NCBI GenBank assembly: GCA_034231615.1
Contig: CM067315.1
Span: 27,947,623-28,011,622, forward strand
DNA: 64,000 nucleotides
DNA from: Meghimatium bilineatum
Taxonomy: Eukaryota; Mollusca; Gastropoda; Stylommatophora; Philomycidae
Direction of reading: 5' to 3'
Shown piece by piece: positions 12,386 to 22,939 of this stretch; position 1 is the stretch's first letter; each line of letters starts with the position of its first letter. Made by a program: the position numbers and the translations under genes. A model generated the notes under the pieces. The model did not search any database. It saw only the letters and a program-made list of their open reading frames with translations, and was not told the origin of the DNA.

Positions 12386-12665
12386 GCCCGTGTTTTGCCG
12401 GGGTCCGAAAGGGGAGCAAAGAATAGCAACACTGTTTACCTTCCACGCTTGTCGTAAAAGGCGACTAAGGAGGTTATGGGATGGAGTTGCCTGTCCCATC
12501 CCATATAGGGTCAGTGACCCAAAGCCATGCTGAAGTCGGGTGTGTCAGGCCGAAAGGCGCAGATATCGCAGCAATGCTGTAAACCATGACACAACGCATT
12601 CCGTTATCCGGACTACATCCTGCTAATCTACAGGAGTTTGAGAACGAACGCAGAAGAAGAAGAAG
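12386..12665 (+). mobile_element. SINE-A, full-length copy with 13-bp target duplication
   Basis: A 280-bp element from gcccgtgttttgccggggtc to a (GAA)n tail, flanked by aaaagacagacac at 12373-12385 and 12666-12678. Internal landmarks in order are gaaaggggagcaaagaatag, tgtcgtaaaaggcgactaa, the palindrome gggtcagtgaccc, gtgtcaggccgaaaggcgca, cacaacgcattccg, catcctgcta..acaggag and gagtttgagaacgaacgcag. I find no convincing tRNA or 5S promoter. The tgtcgtaa block resembles a block I remember from widespread molluscan SINEs. It sits in the 5' side of a decayed LINE. Confidence 0.9.
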
Positions 12666-13570
12666 AAAAGACAGACACAAGTGTACACATGGTTTAAATG
12701 GAACCGCTTGGAATGCAAGCACTAGAGAGACTTTATACACACAAAAAAAGAAACAATAGACGAAAAATAACAGACGTTCGAGTAATACTTAACCTGTGTG
12801 CAGGCACTGACCATAAGGCAGTAATAATAACAGTCAAAATAAAAACAGCGATAAATAACAAGCACAAAAAAAGCACAAAGCACCAAGGCAACTAGATATA
12901 CAGAAATTGAAAGAACTAATGCGCGAGAAATATATCCAGGAAGTTAATGAAGAATTCGCAAAGCTACCAGAAAACACCCAGCACATAGAAGAAGAATGAA
13001 AATATTTCGAAAATGTCATCTTACAAACAGCTGGAAACAAATACGGATATAAAAATCATAAAGGCACGAAACCAAAAATAACATCTTGGTGGATAGAAGA
13101 GGTAAAGAACGCAACGAAAGATTTAAAAAAAACACAATAAATGGGCAACAAGCAAAACGCATGAAGATTACTTAGCATACAAGACAGCAAAGAATAACAC
13201 CAAGAAAATCATCAAATCTGCACAAATTAAGTCATAGCAAGAATATGGAGAAATGCTTAACAAGCATGGAAAAAACGCACCAAAGATATTCTACAAGAAA
13301 GTACACTATAGAAGTAAAAAGACACGAACCAACAAAAATAATCAACGATGAACAAGGCAACATGCTACATAGGTCAAAAGAAATGGAAAGATGGAAAGAT
13401 TACTTCAAGTAACTGTTAAACTTAAAGGAGGGAGAAGTGATTACAACAATAAATATAACAGAAGAAGACAGAACCATACATCCTGAAATCCTAATTTAAA
13501 GAGGCAGTTAAACTGCACTAAAAAAAAAAAAGCAACAGGAATAGACGGAATACCTATAGACGGAATACCT
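12666..13570 (+). mobile_element. Decayed LINE ORF2, endonuclease end and linker
   Basis: The first frame reads YTWFKWNRLGMQ, then RVILNLCAGTDHKAVIITVKIK. The GTDHKAVI block is the end of an APE-type endonuclease. The linker follows in several frames (YLAYKTAKNNTKKIIKSA; MERWKDYFK; INITEEDRTIHPEI) up to GIDGIPIE just before the reverse transcriptase. Several stops and frame changes are present. The element continues at 14900 after the nested LINE-Z and a minisatellite. Confidence 0.65.
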
Positions 13571-13578
13571 ATAGAACT

Positions 13579-14554
13579 GATGATAATGACGCTGTTCCTT
13601 CTTCGCAAGCGAAGATGAGCATGGCATGAAAAACATTAATTGCTATGGTAAAAAATTTAATTAATAAATAATTAAAATTGGTAATTAACTAATTTGGTTT
13701 GTGAGTTCGTAGATGCCCGGTGAGTCCGATTCGTGCACGGAAAGTTATATTGCAGTGCATTCTGGAGTTTTGAAGGTTCGGGGTTGGAGAATTTTCGAGT
13801 GTGTCCTTCCGCTTCTTGCGCTTTTAGATTGCCCGCAGTGTTCTTTCTTTTTCAAATTTCGTGATACCAGCAGTGATCTGAGTGTGCCAGGCTGGGCGAT
13901 CAAGTGCTGTAGTCTCCCAGGAGCTTTGATCAATGCTCCAGTGCTTGAGAGAGCTTTTTAGGTGATCCTTGAAGCGCTTTTTTCTGCCCTCCACTTGAAC
14001 GTTTACCTTCACACAGCTCCTCATAGAATAATCTCTTTGGAAGGCGCTTGTCCGGCATACGGACGATGTGACCAGTCCTACGGAGTTGGTACCTAGTCAG
14101 CATTGCATGGATGCTTTGCATACGGGACTTCTGAACAATTTCCGTATCTGGTACACGATCCTGCCAATGTACTCCCATGAGGTTCCGTAGGCATCGAAGA
14201 TGAAAAGAGTTAATCTGTCGAGCGTGTCTTGCATAGACAGTCCAGGATGGCGCAACATAAAGCCGTGTTGGTAGAACCACTGCGCGGTACACGTCCAACT
14301 TAGTTGTCAGACTGAGACCACGCCTGATCCAGACGTTGGCACGAAGGCTCCAGAATGCTGCACTGGCACAAACAATACGTAGGGCAACATCCTCATCAAT
14401 TGTCGCAGTTTGTGATAGTGTGCTGCCGAGATATATAAACATATTGGCAGTATTAAGTTTTTGTCCCTTTACTGTGATCACTGGTTCTGTGTAGGGGACA
14501 CGTGGCGCTGGTTGATACATTACTAAAATCTTCGCGGTGCTGATGGTGATCAGC
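13579..14554 (-). mobile_element. LINE-Z copy nested in another LINE
   Basis: A 5'-truncated LINE on the minus strand. The 212-codon frame at 13930-14568 reads the segment after the polymerase core: ISTAKILVMYQPAP, FIYLGSTLSQTATIDEDV, LTTKLDVYRAVVLPTRLYVA, CLRNLMGVHWQDRVPDTEI and LRRTGHIVRMPDKRLPKRLF. After a frame change it closes with FRARIGLTGHLRTH, a C2H2-like end. An 8-bp match atagaact at 13571-13578 and 14555-14562 is the likely target duplication. That places the insertion inside the PIELIK codons of the host LINE. Confidence 0.8.
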
Positions 14555-14559
14555 ATAGA

Positions 14560-14915
14560 ACTAATCAAAATATAACTATAGAACTATAGAACTAATCAAA
14601 ATATAACTATAGAATATATAACTATAGAACTAATCAAAATATAACTATAGAATATAGAACTAATAAAATATAACTATAGAATATAGAACTATAGAACTAA
14701 TCAAAATATAACTATAGAATATAGAACTATAGAACTAATCAAAATATAACTATAGAACTATAGAACTAATCAAAATATAACTATAGAACTATAGAACTAA
14801 TCAAAATATAACTATAGAATAAAGAACTATAGAACTAATCAAAATATAACTATAGAATATAGAACTATAGAACTAATCAAAATATAACTATAGAATATAC
14901 AACTATAGAACTAAT
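14560..14915. repeat. Irregular minisatellite grown from LINE sequence
   Basis: Alternating blocks of actatagaactaatcaaaat and ataactatagaatat with units of variable length. The first block is the host LINE's own sequence (it codes PIELIK, and continues as LINE at 14905-14925), so the array is an expansion of that stretch. Confidence 0.85.
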
Positions 14916-15255
14916 CAAAATGCAAACAGTGACATGTATAAAGTGGCTACACAGATTGTTCAATGTGATATGGAAGACACAAAAGACACAACAGGAGTGG
15001 AATACAGCTGTGATTGTTCCCATCTTGACGAAATAAGGCAGTAAGAGGGACTGCACTAAGTGTAGAGGCATATTACTCTTAGGCCACATAGGAAAAAATC
15101 TTTAGCAAGATACTAGGGAGAAGGCTGCGCGCATATATATTATATAATCACAGCTCAACAACACACATTTGGGCTGTCGGGGGAAAAAAATTGTATAGAT
15201 GCAATCTTCCCTGACAATAATTAAGCAAGAAGTGGGTGTTCCTGATTTATCGCCA
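14905..15255 (+). mobile_element. Decayed LINE ORF2, first reverse transcriptase blocks
   Basis: Continuation of the LINE at 12666-13570. It reads ELIKMQTVTCIKWLHRLFNVIWKTQKTQQEW, then NTAVIVPILTK and CTKCRGILLL..GKNL, equivalent to the usual W..A.IVPI.KKG...C.NYRGISLL. A further segment resembles GFR..K.CIDAIF. Several frames are needed and the catalytic core is absent. Confidence 0.6.
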
Positions 15256-15263
15256 GTTGTCAA

Positions 15264-15440
15264 GGGTGTCAAACTCAAGGTCAAACAGGTGGTCAAACAC
15301 AAGGTCAAACAGGTGGTCAAACACAAGGTCAAACAGGGGGTCAAACACGAGGTCAAATAGGGGGTCAAACACGAGGTCAAACAGGGGGTCAAACACAAGA
15401 TCAAACAGGGGGTCAAACACGAGGTCAAACAGGGAGTCAA
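15264..15440. repeat. Minisatellite, 24 bp x about 7
   Basis: Units built of ggtcaaacagggggtcaaac and close variants (acaag or acgag spacer). Confidence 0.9.
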
Positions 15441-15469
15441 ATGAATGGTAGAAAACTGTTGACGTATTA

Positions 15470-15610
15470 TATGGACACCAGGAGATAAGATGCTTGACAA
15501 CCTAGCACTGTAGCGTATGAGAACGTCGGTATCTGAAATGATTGACAGCACACGAAATATAAGGCCATGGAAAGACATGATAACCAACGCCACACGGCAC
15601 GGACCATAAC
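15470..15610 (+). mobile_element. LINE 3'-end fragment (family ending in TNATRHG)
   Basis: Reads GDKMLDNLAL, RTSVSEMIDSTR and PWKDMITNATRHG, then a stop. Same 3' end as 4765-4930. It may be the far end of the LINE interrupted between 12666 and 15255, with the polymerase middle lost, but that join is inference. Confidence 0.65.
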
Positions 15611-16516
15611 AAGAAGGATGTATGATTAGAACACAAACTGTAAATTGTAAGAAGTCAGAATACGATCATATTCAAAATTATGTAACGGAAAGTAAAGTGT
15701 AAGTTAGGCGGCAGACATAGAAACATACGTTTAACATTTTCTAAACATTTGTTTGCAATATCGGAAGTCTTACAAGTTGTCGCTAGGTTCATCAAATCCA
15801 CAAAGGAGCGTGTCTTACCGGAAGTGAACCACATGTGATTGTAACGAAGAACGAAAACTGTGTTCCGCTTTGTGCAGCTGCTAAAACAAATATCGAGACA
15901 CTGGAACTGCCCTGAAGGTCGCAGACGCATTTCAGAATATGACCTTTATGACTAACATTGCAGCAATCAGAAATCGTTGGGGTCGACTAACTAAAAAAAA
16001 AAGTTGGAAAAGAACACAATAGTTGAAAATAAACAACACCATTTTCTACATGGAATTTTGAGTCAAAATCGGGACAGTCAGAGCCCATCCCAAGTTACTG
16101 AGATGCTTTTCGGGTTAGGTAATGTTTCACAGAAAACAGATGAGTTTCTGGTGTCAGTATTTCGTAAGGCGGTTATTCTGTACAGGTGCGGTAGGTGAGT
16201 GTCATGGAAACGCTTTTCCAAGATGATTGAATTCTTTCATAGTGATGTTAATGTAGATGTTTATGTGGTTTCTTTGTAATTCTTGATTAGTTGGTGGCTT
16301 GTGTTCGAGGTGGAATTTGGATGCAGCGACGTAGTTTTATCTGATTATTCCACCAAACAAAATTTAGACGAAGTTAGATACTGTTTATTCATCCATTGAT
16401 ATTTATTATACGTACAACTGTACATGTCATGGCTACTACTATTTCAAAGCGACTTTTATTTCTGTTGTCAATGAAAGAATTCCAGAATTCTTTGACTAAA
16501 TAATCATGTAGTACCA
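15611..16516. other. Unassigned sequence
   Basis: Unique sequence. A minus-strand frame at 15655-15930 (91 codons) is unrecognised. No gene call. Confidence 0.4.
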
Positions 16517-16695
16517 AGCTTTGCTACACAGATACAGTGAAGGCCTACTTAGAGGCCGACCAAGAAAAAGATGGACCATCGAAATAAAAGAAGCGACAAA
16601 TTCCACAATATACACAGCACACACGGGGATTATCTTCATAAAACTCTTCTATCACTGACGCTGAAAGGCAACAAAGGGTTTCGCGAATAGATAGA
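16517..16695 (+). mobile_element. LINE 3'-end fragment (family of 50160-51060)
   Basis: The segments tacacagatacagtga, gatggaccatcgaaataaaa, ttccacaatatac and gctgaaaggcaacaaaggg match the end of the LINE at 50160-51060 almost colinearly. Reads LLHRYSEG.LRGRPRKRWT.EIKEAT. It is a 5'-truncated, decayed copy. 16696-16889 holds nothing I recognise. Confidence 0.65.
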
Positions 16696-16889
16696 TTGAT
16701 CGAAAGTCTTTAATCAAGTGTTTCATGTTGTAACCCCGTTAGCTCCCTGTGGACCACAAGTTCGAAAACATCAGTGTTTTATGACGTCCACATGGGAGTC
16801 TCTGAACCTGGAGTTTTTAAACAATCCGACGCTATAATTCTTGTATTTGTCTTCTTATAAGGAATTCCTTCACACTCCTCTCAGTCAGT

Positions 16890-17312
16890 AGGATGATAAT
16901 GCTGATATTATATAATCCCTTTAGCTATGAGCAGGTAGATTCAACAGCCCATAGCATTTACACTATTCTAATGGAATATATTGGTCGGCCAGGTCATGTG
17001 CTAGGCATGCCAGATCATCGCTCATCTGAGATACTTCTACTGATGTGTTGCAGAAGGGCATACATTCTCAAGATGACCAAATGAAGCTCTACAGTGACTC
17101 TTTCCAGACCTCATTGAAAGACTTTAACATAAGAAATGCCATATTGGATTGGAAGACGATGCACCAAATAGAGCTACTTGGCTCTCTACAGTAAAAAAAA
17201 AAGACGAAGCATCTTGGGAAAAGAGGATAAATGCAGCAGGTCCCCTGCGGAGAGTAACTACAAAGTCACTAGTAGATAGAACACTATCTACGAGTGATCA
17301 TCTCATGCCCAA
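16890..17312 (+). mobile_element. LINE-Z, old decayed copy
   Basis: Reads MEYIGRPGHVLGMPDHRSSEILLL (LINE-Z has GHLVRMPDHRLPKILLYGEL), then a frame-shifted equivalent of the QRKRYKDSLK / W..L...R..WR region. It ends at a (GATG)n patch where it meets the tail of the next, opposite-strand LINE-Z. Confidence 0.6.
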
Positions 17313-17316
17313 ATGA

Positions 17317-18440
17317 CCAAATTCCGTGATGATGATGACCATTTGTTACATTCACTTTTGAAAATTCAGTTAGAATTACGTCCATGCCTAATATTTCGTA
17401 GGTGGCTAGTAAGCCATATTCGAGCTGCAAATGTTGTTGGGCAGTTCGAGCATGAAGGGAGTGACTACTATAGATGCATTTTGGTTTATCCTTGACCTTC
17501 TAGCTACTTTCCGCTGTTAAGCTGCTGCATTTCTCCTCTTTTCACAATATAACGTGCCCTGTTCGACCATCCGTAGGTCTATTTTGTGCAAGTTCTTCCA
17601 TTGTATCTTGATCTATTTCATATGATTTCAGTGAGGTCTTTTATGAGTCCTTGTAGCACCTCTTTAGGCCACCTTGAGATAGTATACCCTTCTCCAGCTC
17701 ATCATAGAGAAGTATTTTTGGGAGGCGATGGTCTGCCATACATACCAAATGACCTGACCAATGAATCTGTGTCTGTATGAGTATAGTGTCAATGCTAAGG
17801 ATACCAGATCTGTCAAGGAAACTGCTATCTGGAATCTTGTCTTGCCATCGGACGTTCATAACTTTTCTGAGACAAGTTGTGAGAAAGTGATTGAGTTTCC
17901 TCACGTGATATCTATGCACAGTCCATGTTTCACTAGCATATAACAGCATTGGAAGTACCACTGTTCTGTAAACATTCAGCTTAGTCTGTAAGTTAATGTC
18001 ATTTCTACGCCACACATTTGCGTACAATCTGCCGAAAGTGCAGCTTACCTTGGCGATCCTTGTATACACTTCATCATCAACGTCGGCATTTTTGTGATAA
18101 AGTTTTACCTAGGTAAGTGAATCTATTCACAATTGTCAGTGATACACCATTTACCTTTATGCAGGGCTCGAGATAATTATAACACCTGACTGTAACATGA
18201 CTTATGTTTTCTATGTGTTAATTGTAAGTCCAAAGTTAGTACAGGCTTTGGAGAATATGTCTGTAATATTTTGTAGATCAGCCTCAGAGTTGGCATTTAG
18301 GACACAGTCATCAGCAGATAGGGGAACCCTGATTGTGTGTGGAAGTGGATGAACCAGCAAATAGGGGATCCCTAATTGTGTTTTGGAAGTGGATGATCCA
18401 GCAAATAGGGGATCCCTAATTGTGTGTGGAAGTGGATGAT
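17317..18440 (-). mobile_element. LINE-Z copy, minus strand
   Basis: From its 5' side the strand reads LSADDCVLNANSEADLQNI (the polymerase ADD box, near 18296-18320), then FSKACTNFGLTINT. After a frame change come FGRLYANVWRRNDINLQTKL, VYRTVVLPMLLYASETW, CLRKVMNVRWQDKIPDSSF and HWSGHLVCMADHRLPKILL. The 3' end at 17317-17350 matches the tail of the plus copy (caaatggtcatcatca, read on the minus strand). Frame changes and stops are present. A 43-bp direct repeat (18318-18440) multiplies the sequence just before the ADD box. Confidence 0.75.
18318..18440. repeat. 43-bp direct repeat x 3 inside LINE-Z
   Basis: Units contain ataggggatccctaattgtg and gtggaagtggatgatcc. The LINE strand reads HPLPHTIR.PLFA in each unit, which is the polymerase segment leading into the ADD box, so this is a local tandem expansion of LINE coding sequence. 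Confidence 0.8.
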
Positions 18441-18472
18441 CATCATCAACATTTATGGACGAGAAACACACA

Positions 18473-18592
18473 TGCACACGCACGCGCACACACACACACA
18501 CAATAAGCCTTTGCACATTCTGTGACATTGTAAATAGTAAAATTCGTCCAGCAGCACACACACACGCGCACACGCACACACACACACACACA
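18473..18592. repeat. (CA)n tracts between head-to-head LINE-Z copies
   Basis: Two CA/CG-rich runs at 18473-18502 and 18553-18592. Confidence 0.9.
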
Positions 18593-18619
18593 GATTGCGT
18601 GGGAGCGGATATGGCTACG

Positions 18620-19190
18620 ACCCTCATATAGATACAAATTATGGCAAGACAAGATTCCAGATACCACTGTTCTTGATAGAGCTGGTATCCCAAGCATTGA
18701 CACGATCTTGATGCAGACACAGATTCGTTGGGCAGGTCATTTGGTACGTATGCCAGACCATCGTCTGCCAAAGATACTTCTCTATGGTGAGCTAGAGAAG
18801 GGTATACGATCTCAAGGTGGCCAAAGGAAGCGCTACAAGGACTCGTTAAAGAACTCACTGAAAGCCTTTGAAATAGACCACGATATATGGGAAGAACTTG
18901 CACAAAATAGATCTACATGGCGTTCTAAAATTAAAAAGAGCGCATCATCTTGTGAAAAGAAAAGAAATGCAGCAGCTCAACAGCGGAGAGCAGCTAGAAA
19001 GTCACGGATAGACCAAGATCCGTCTACAGTCGTTATTCCAAGTCCAAACTGTCCAAGGAAATTTACAGCTCGAATAGGGCTCATTAGTCATCTACGAACT
19101 CATAATCAAGGACATAACTAAAATTGAATTTTCAAAAGTGGATGTAACAAATGGTCATCATCACTCGTGATGGTCGAACAACAAACAACA
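18620..19190 (+). mobile_element. LINE-Z copy, plus strand, C-terminal part
   Basis: 5'-truncated copy. The open frame at 18708-19121 (137 codons) reads QIRWAGHLVRMPDHRLPKIL, YGELEKGIRSQGGQRKRYKD, WEELAQNRSTWRSKIK, then a basic RRAARKSR stretch. It ends CPRKFTARIGLISHLRTH, a C2H2-like zinc-finger end, and a stop. The 3' UTR includes gtaacaaatggtcatcatca. The frame is intact, so this is the youngest LINE-Z here. It faces the minus copy at 17317-18440 head to head, giving a large inverted repeat. Confidence 0.8.
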
Positions 19191-19202
19191 ACAGATACAA
19201 AT

Positions 19203-19262
19203 GCGAGATCGCTAACATATCCCACCCCTACGGCATTAATGCATGATATGGGTTACTTTTAC
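19203..19262 (+). mobile_element. SINE-C 3' fragment
   Basis: gagatcgctaacat, cacccctacggcattaat and gggttactttta match the tail half of SINE-C read in its sense direction. Confidence 0.65.
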
Positions 19263-19575
19263 ACACACACGCACGCATACACATACACACACACGCATAC
19301 ACATACACACATACACAAAGCTATTGCGTATTCTGTGACATTCTAAATAGTAAAATTGGACGAACAACAAAAACACACATACTCACACACGCACACACAG
19401 ACACACAGACACACACACACACACACATACTCACACACACACACACATACTCACACACACACATACTCACACACGCACACACAGACACACACACACATAT
19501 ACTCACACACACACACACACACATACATACTCACACACGCACACACAGACACACACGCACACACACACACGGGAA
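19259..19575. repeat. (CA)n-rich microsatellite
   Basis: Long CA tracts with CATA, CAGA and CACG interruptions at 19259-19316 and 19370-19575. Confidence 0.95.
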
Positions 19576-19744
19576 TTCAAAAACATTGAACATTTTGCGA
19601 CATTGTAAACAATAAACTGTATTTGGCTTTCGAAAGTTTATGTTTAAAGTTTATGTTGTACTGGTTTTATAACTCCACGTTCATTTCACGGTGCCCTTGA
19701 TGTTACATTGTTTATGCGCGAATACGTTTATATCTTCAGTGTTT

Positions 19745-20955
19745 CTTCTTCTTTTGTTCACTTGAAACATGTCTATATCTGGAATTCTGTCTCCTGAATA
19801 AAACTCACTGTCTTTTGTAGTTCATACAGTGTCCCATAGAGCTTTGATTCCAGTGTTCTTTCTTCTGGCCAATATGTCTGCCTCATCATTTCATGCTCAG
19901 AGCGCTCTTGGAGTATATGTTTGGCACTCTGTGCTGCCTGTCCACATGTACACATGGCTGTGTTGCAAATCTTGAACTTTGTATATATGTGACTGCGGAG
20001 TCGGTTGTGTTACGTTTTTCTGATTTTTTTCTGATGGTAATGTGATTGGTACATCTGGTTGGTCTTCGGCAGCACCTTCCTTAGCCAGTTGGTCTGCTGT
20101 TTCATTTCCTGTTATTCCACAGTGAGAGGGTATCCACTGCATGGTTACCCTATACTGGTAAGACAGTTCATTGAGTAATTTTTGTAATTCTGTTACTTTT
20201 CCAGACTGCATAGCTTAAAACACTGGACGTGCATCTGTCAGGAATACCACGTGCTGTGGGCCAGGATTGGAGTTCAGACGTTTTCAGTTACCACCCTAAT
20301 TTCCTGGATCTCTGCATCATAATTATTACAGAAATTCCCTTTTGGTGTTCTGGTCGTATCTCTAGGCTTGTGTGGATATTCTTTATGTGCACTTGCACCT
20401 CCATTCCTCACTGCATCCTGTGCTGACTCATATGTCTTGTGGATATTCATCGTACGGGAGACTGAGAGTGTCTGTCCTACTCTGCACACTGTTCTGTTCG
20501 TCCTCGCTTAGTATTTCTTTTACGTGGGTCTGAATGTATATTGATATTTCGTGTCTTTCTCTCCAAGTGGTTTGTTCTGGTACAGACCTTAAGGGAATGT
20601 CAACTTCAGGCAGGTGTGTAGGCTGTCTACTGAGTCGCTTAGCTTGGTGGATAAAGCTGCTTTTTTTCAGTCACCCCATTGCTAGATTTTGGAATTTATC
20701 CTCTATTGGATGACCTGGCATACAATGAAACTTTTCAGCGTGTATTAGTACTTTGTGTCTGCGTTCGCTAAATGTTTGCGTTCTCCCCATTTTCTGCATA
20801 TCAATTATGAGTGTTGATTTAATTGCCCTTAACATTATCCTAAGCGCTTAGTTTTGCACTTTATCTGGGTCATGTAAAGTAGTGTTTGATGCATGACACC
20901 ACACAGCTGAACCATATTCCAGGTGTGGTCTTATGCCTTGCTGGAAAACTTTACG
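19745..20955 (-). mobile_element. LINE-R copy, about 1.2 kb, decayed
   Basis: Minus-strand LINE with, from the 5' side: FRKVFQQGIRPHLEYGSAVW and ALRIMLRAIKSTLI (end of the reverse transcriptase domain); FHCMPGHPIEDKF; QAKRLSRQPTHLPEVDIPL; an RNase H region in pieces (NNYDAEIQ; QWIPSHCGITGNETADQLAKEGA); MCTCGQAAQSAKHILQERSEH; and the ending ETEFQI with the same 3' tail as 44250. At least two frame breaks are visible. It reaches further 5' than the 44250 copy. Confidence 0.8.
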
Positions 20956-21052
20956 GAATATATTCCCACTGGCTCCCCATCGAGGGACAACGCCACAGAC
21001 ATCAGAACGTATTAATTAATTGGCGCCGATTCGCATATGATGATGACAATAA

Positions 21053-21275
21053 ACGCGTGTCGAGAGGTTAGAACGTTGATCTCACACTAGTGAGGTCTAG
21101 AGTTCGATCCCCGGTAAGTACTTGGTTTATTTCTGTCGGAGAATAAATTAAAAACTCACCCTGTATATGACTTGACGACAGCACGAGCATGCGGTTTTTA
21201 TCACGCAGTTATTCAATCCTCTCCCTGCAACTCCTTAACGGAAACATTGCAGTATTGACAGATGATTAAAACTTT
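21053..21275 (+). mobile_element. SINE-D, tRNA-derived SINE
   Basis: The tRNA-like head starts gtgtcgagaggttagaacg and carries a B-box-like gagttcgatccccgg near 21111. The body includes aactcaccctgtatatgac, gacagcacgagcatgcgg and ctccctgcaactcctta. A second copy is at 40604-40842. No clean target duplication is seen. Confidence 0.75.
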
Positions 21276-21640
21276 CAGAAATGTGTTGTAGCATTTCACA
21301 TGTGTTTTTGTACAGAATTCAGAACACTTCCATCCTGGCATAGAATCTCCTGCTAGAAAGTATACTACATAACTATATCATCCTCGGTGTTTACAGAACA
21401 AAAGTTTGACCCATAGGAAAGTCTCTACAAACAACGTTGTGGAAAACTCACAACGACCAGAAATAAATACTTCTATATATATTACTAATAACGGCCTGTT
21501 TGCATAATGTTTGATTTCAGAAATTGTAAAGTAGCAGCAGAGATGCGTCATCATTTGTTGTGTAGTAGTAATAGAGCCGCGTCATCATTTATTGTGTAAT
21601 AACAGAATGAACTTACCATCAATTGTTATGTATCTGCAGT
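21276..21640. other. Unassigned sequence
   Basis: Unique AT-rich sequence with a small direct repeat (cgtcatcatttattgtgtaat-like words near 21548 and 21588). Confidence 0.4.
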
Positions 21641-21644
21641 GTAG

Positions 21645-22785
21645 AAGAGTCTTAAACGTCTTCTTATTCTACTTTCGTTTCTGATAAACATCATGAAAGT
21701 TCGTATGATTTTCGCCTGGAAGCGTAAAAGACGAAGTGTTGCTGGTTTAGCAGTGGAGCTGCAATATTGTGCGTCTTTTAGCCCAGGACATCCGTTTTCA
21801 GCATGTTTTAACAGGGGTGAGCTTACCTAGCCTTTTCCCATCTGTCGTTATGCGATAGATGTGTATCGATTCTGCACCGTGATGGTTTATCATTCAATAT
21901 GCCCATGAACTAAACATGCGAAAACGTGTTCCTGCGTGATAGCATCTGATGTGTCGGTAATCAGGGGTTTAGTCTTGGTTCGACTACGTCTATCTTGCAC
22001 GAAGATATCTGCTACAAGTTATCTGCAAGTTAACTTGTTTGGCGTAATTATAACATTGTCAATATGCCCTCGTGTACTGAACCCTTTCTCATCTGTGAGC
22101 ATGTTTCCGGTATAGGAAACACTCTATAGTAGGGTTGGGATCGGGTTCGATGGTCCTCTTATTCGAGGTATCATTCACCAACGACGTGAACACCTCATCC
22201 ATGTCTGAATCTCTACACATATCAAGGAGCAACGGGGAACATATGATCTTTCTTTTAGTGAGACATTCTTCTTTGATGTAGCAAGAAGCGTGTTCTCGAA
22301 CTAAACAATGCTTTAGTTACGGTTTCCATATAGTGTTAGCCATTCTATTTGCACGTCTAGCACTGTGATGCCCTCTCATTGTGCTCATTGGGTTAGTCTT
22401 ACTTCTTCGGGAAATTTCTCACAATTCTCGTTGTTCGTGACAGCATCTACCCATATCGGGACATCAGCATTCGTCGTCCTTACAATTCATCAGCATTTCG
22501 GTCGGCGAGTCGAAATGTTTTGCGTCACTGTCTGTTGACAGTGTCATTGTATGTGTTGGCGCAGAGGTGTCAGAGATATTTCTTTCCATTTTTGCAGTCA
22601 GTTTTCATTCCATCTGCAATCTCCACATCGACCGATATGATCCTTAATTGCTGGTCAGGAACTTAGCACGAGCCGCTGTATTTCTGTATCCAAGTTGCAC
22701 CACGAGAAGGTACTTTCAGTATCTTTATTTTTTGCTAACCATGGGGTTTATACACGACAAATGTATACCCTTTGCACCCCCGTAT
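21645..22785 (-). mobile_element. Element X, old copy
   Basis: On the minus strand this aligns end to end with 43101-44223. Matching blocks in order are gggtgcaaag, ggttagca, the tacct-ccacg-cggtgca region, cgatgtggagattgcagatg, atctctgacacc, acatacaatgacac, cctataccggaaac, gagaaagggttcag, acgacagatgggaaaaggct, and the 3' part acgcttccaggcgaaaatc (acgctcccggcggaaatc in the young copy). It lacks the internal 107-bp triplication. No clear reverse transcriptase or other domain. One 72-codon stop-free minus frame (about 22325-22105) is not conserved in the young copy. Confidence 0.7.
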
Positions 22786-22884
22786 AGCAACGTCATCAAT
22801 TACGTTGTACCAGAAACCTACAACGACTTACAAATAAACCTCTGTATTATCGACCAATATCGAACTAGATGAGTAGTAATTGAT

Positions 22885-22926
22885 ACAGATATAGACATGT
22901 TTCAAGTGAACGAAAGAAGAAGAAGA
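22885..22926 (+). mobile_element. LINE-R tail insertion, only 42 bp, with 13-bp target duplication
   Basis: The 42 bases include tatagacatgtttcaagtga and the (GAA)n end, identical in substance to the LINE-R 3' end. They are flanked by agtagtaattgat at 22872-22884 and 22927-22939. This is an extreme 5' truncation. Confidence 0.85.
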
Positions 22927-22939
22927 AGTAGTAATTGAT

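Noticed and set aside
12474-12740. Minus-strand frame through SINE-A (also 25845-26144, 55355-55537, 56175-56450)
   Set aside because: The same peptide (MRCVMVYSIAAISAPFGLTHP) appears wherever SINE-A lies antisense; it is a by-product of the repeat.
13713-13961. Plus-strand frame MPGESDSCTESYIAV
   Set aside because: Antisense of LINE-Z. The frames at 17586-17780 and 18211-18903 are likewise antisense or mixed readings of LINE-Z copies.
21053-21120. A functional tRNA gene
   Set aside because: The tRNA-like head continues into a SINE body and the acceptor stem does not close; same for 40604-40680 and the SINE-C heads.
22105-22325. 72-codon stop-free stretch on the minus strand inside the old element X copy
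   Set aside because: Reads protein-like but is not conserved in the young copy, so no coding claim.
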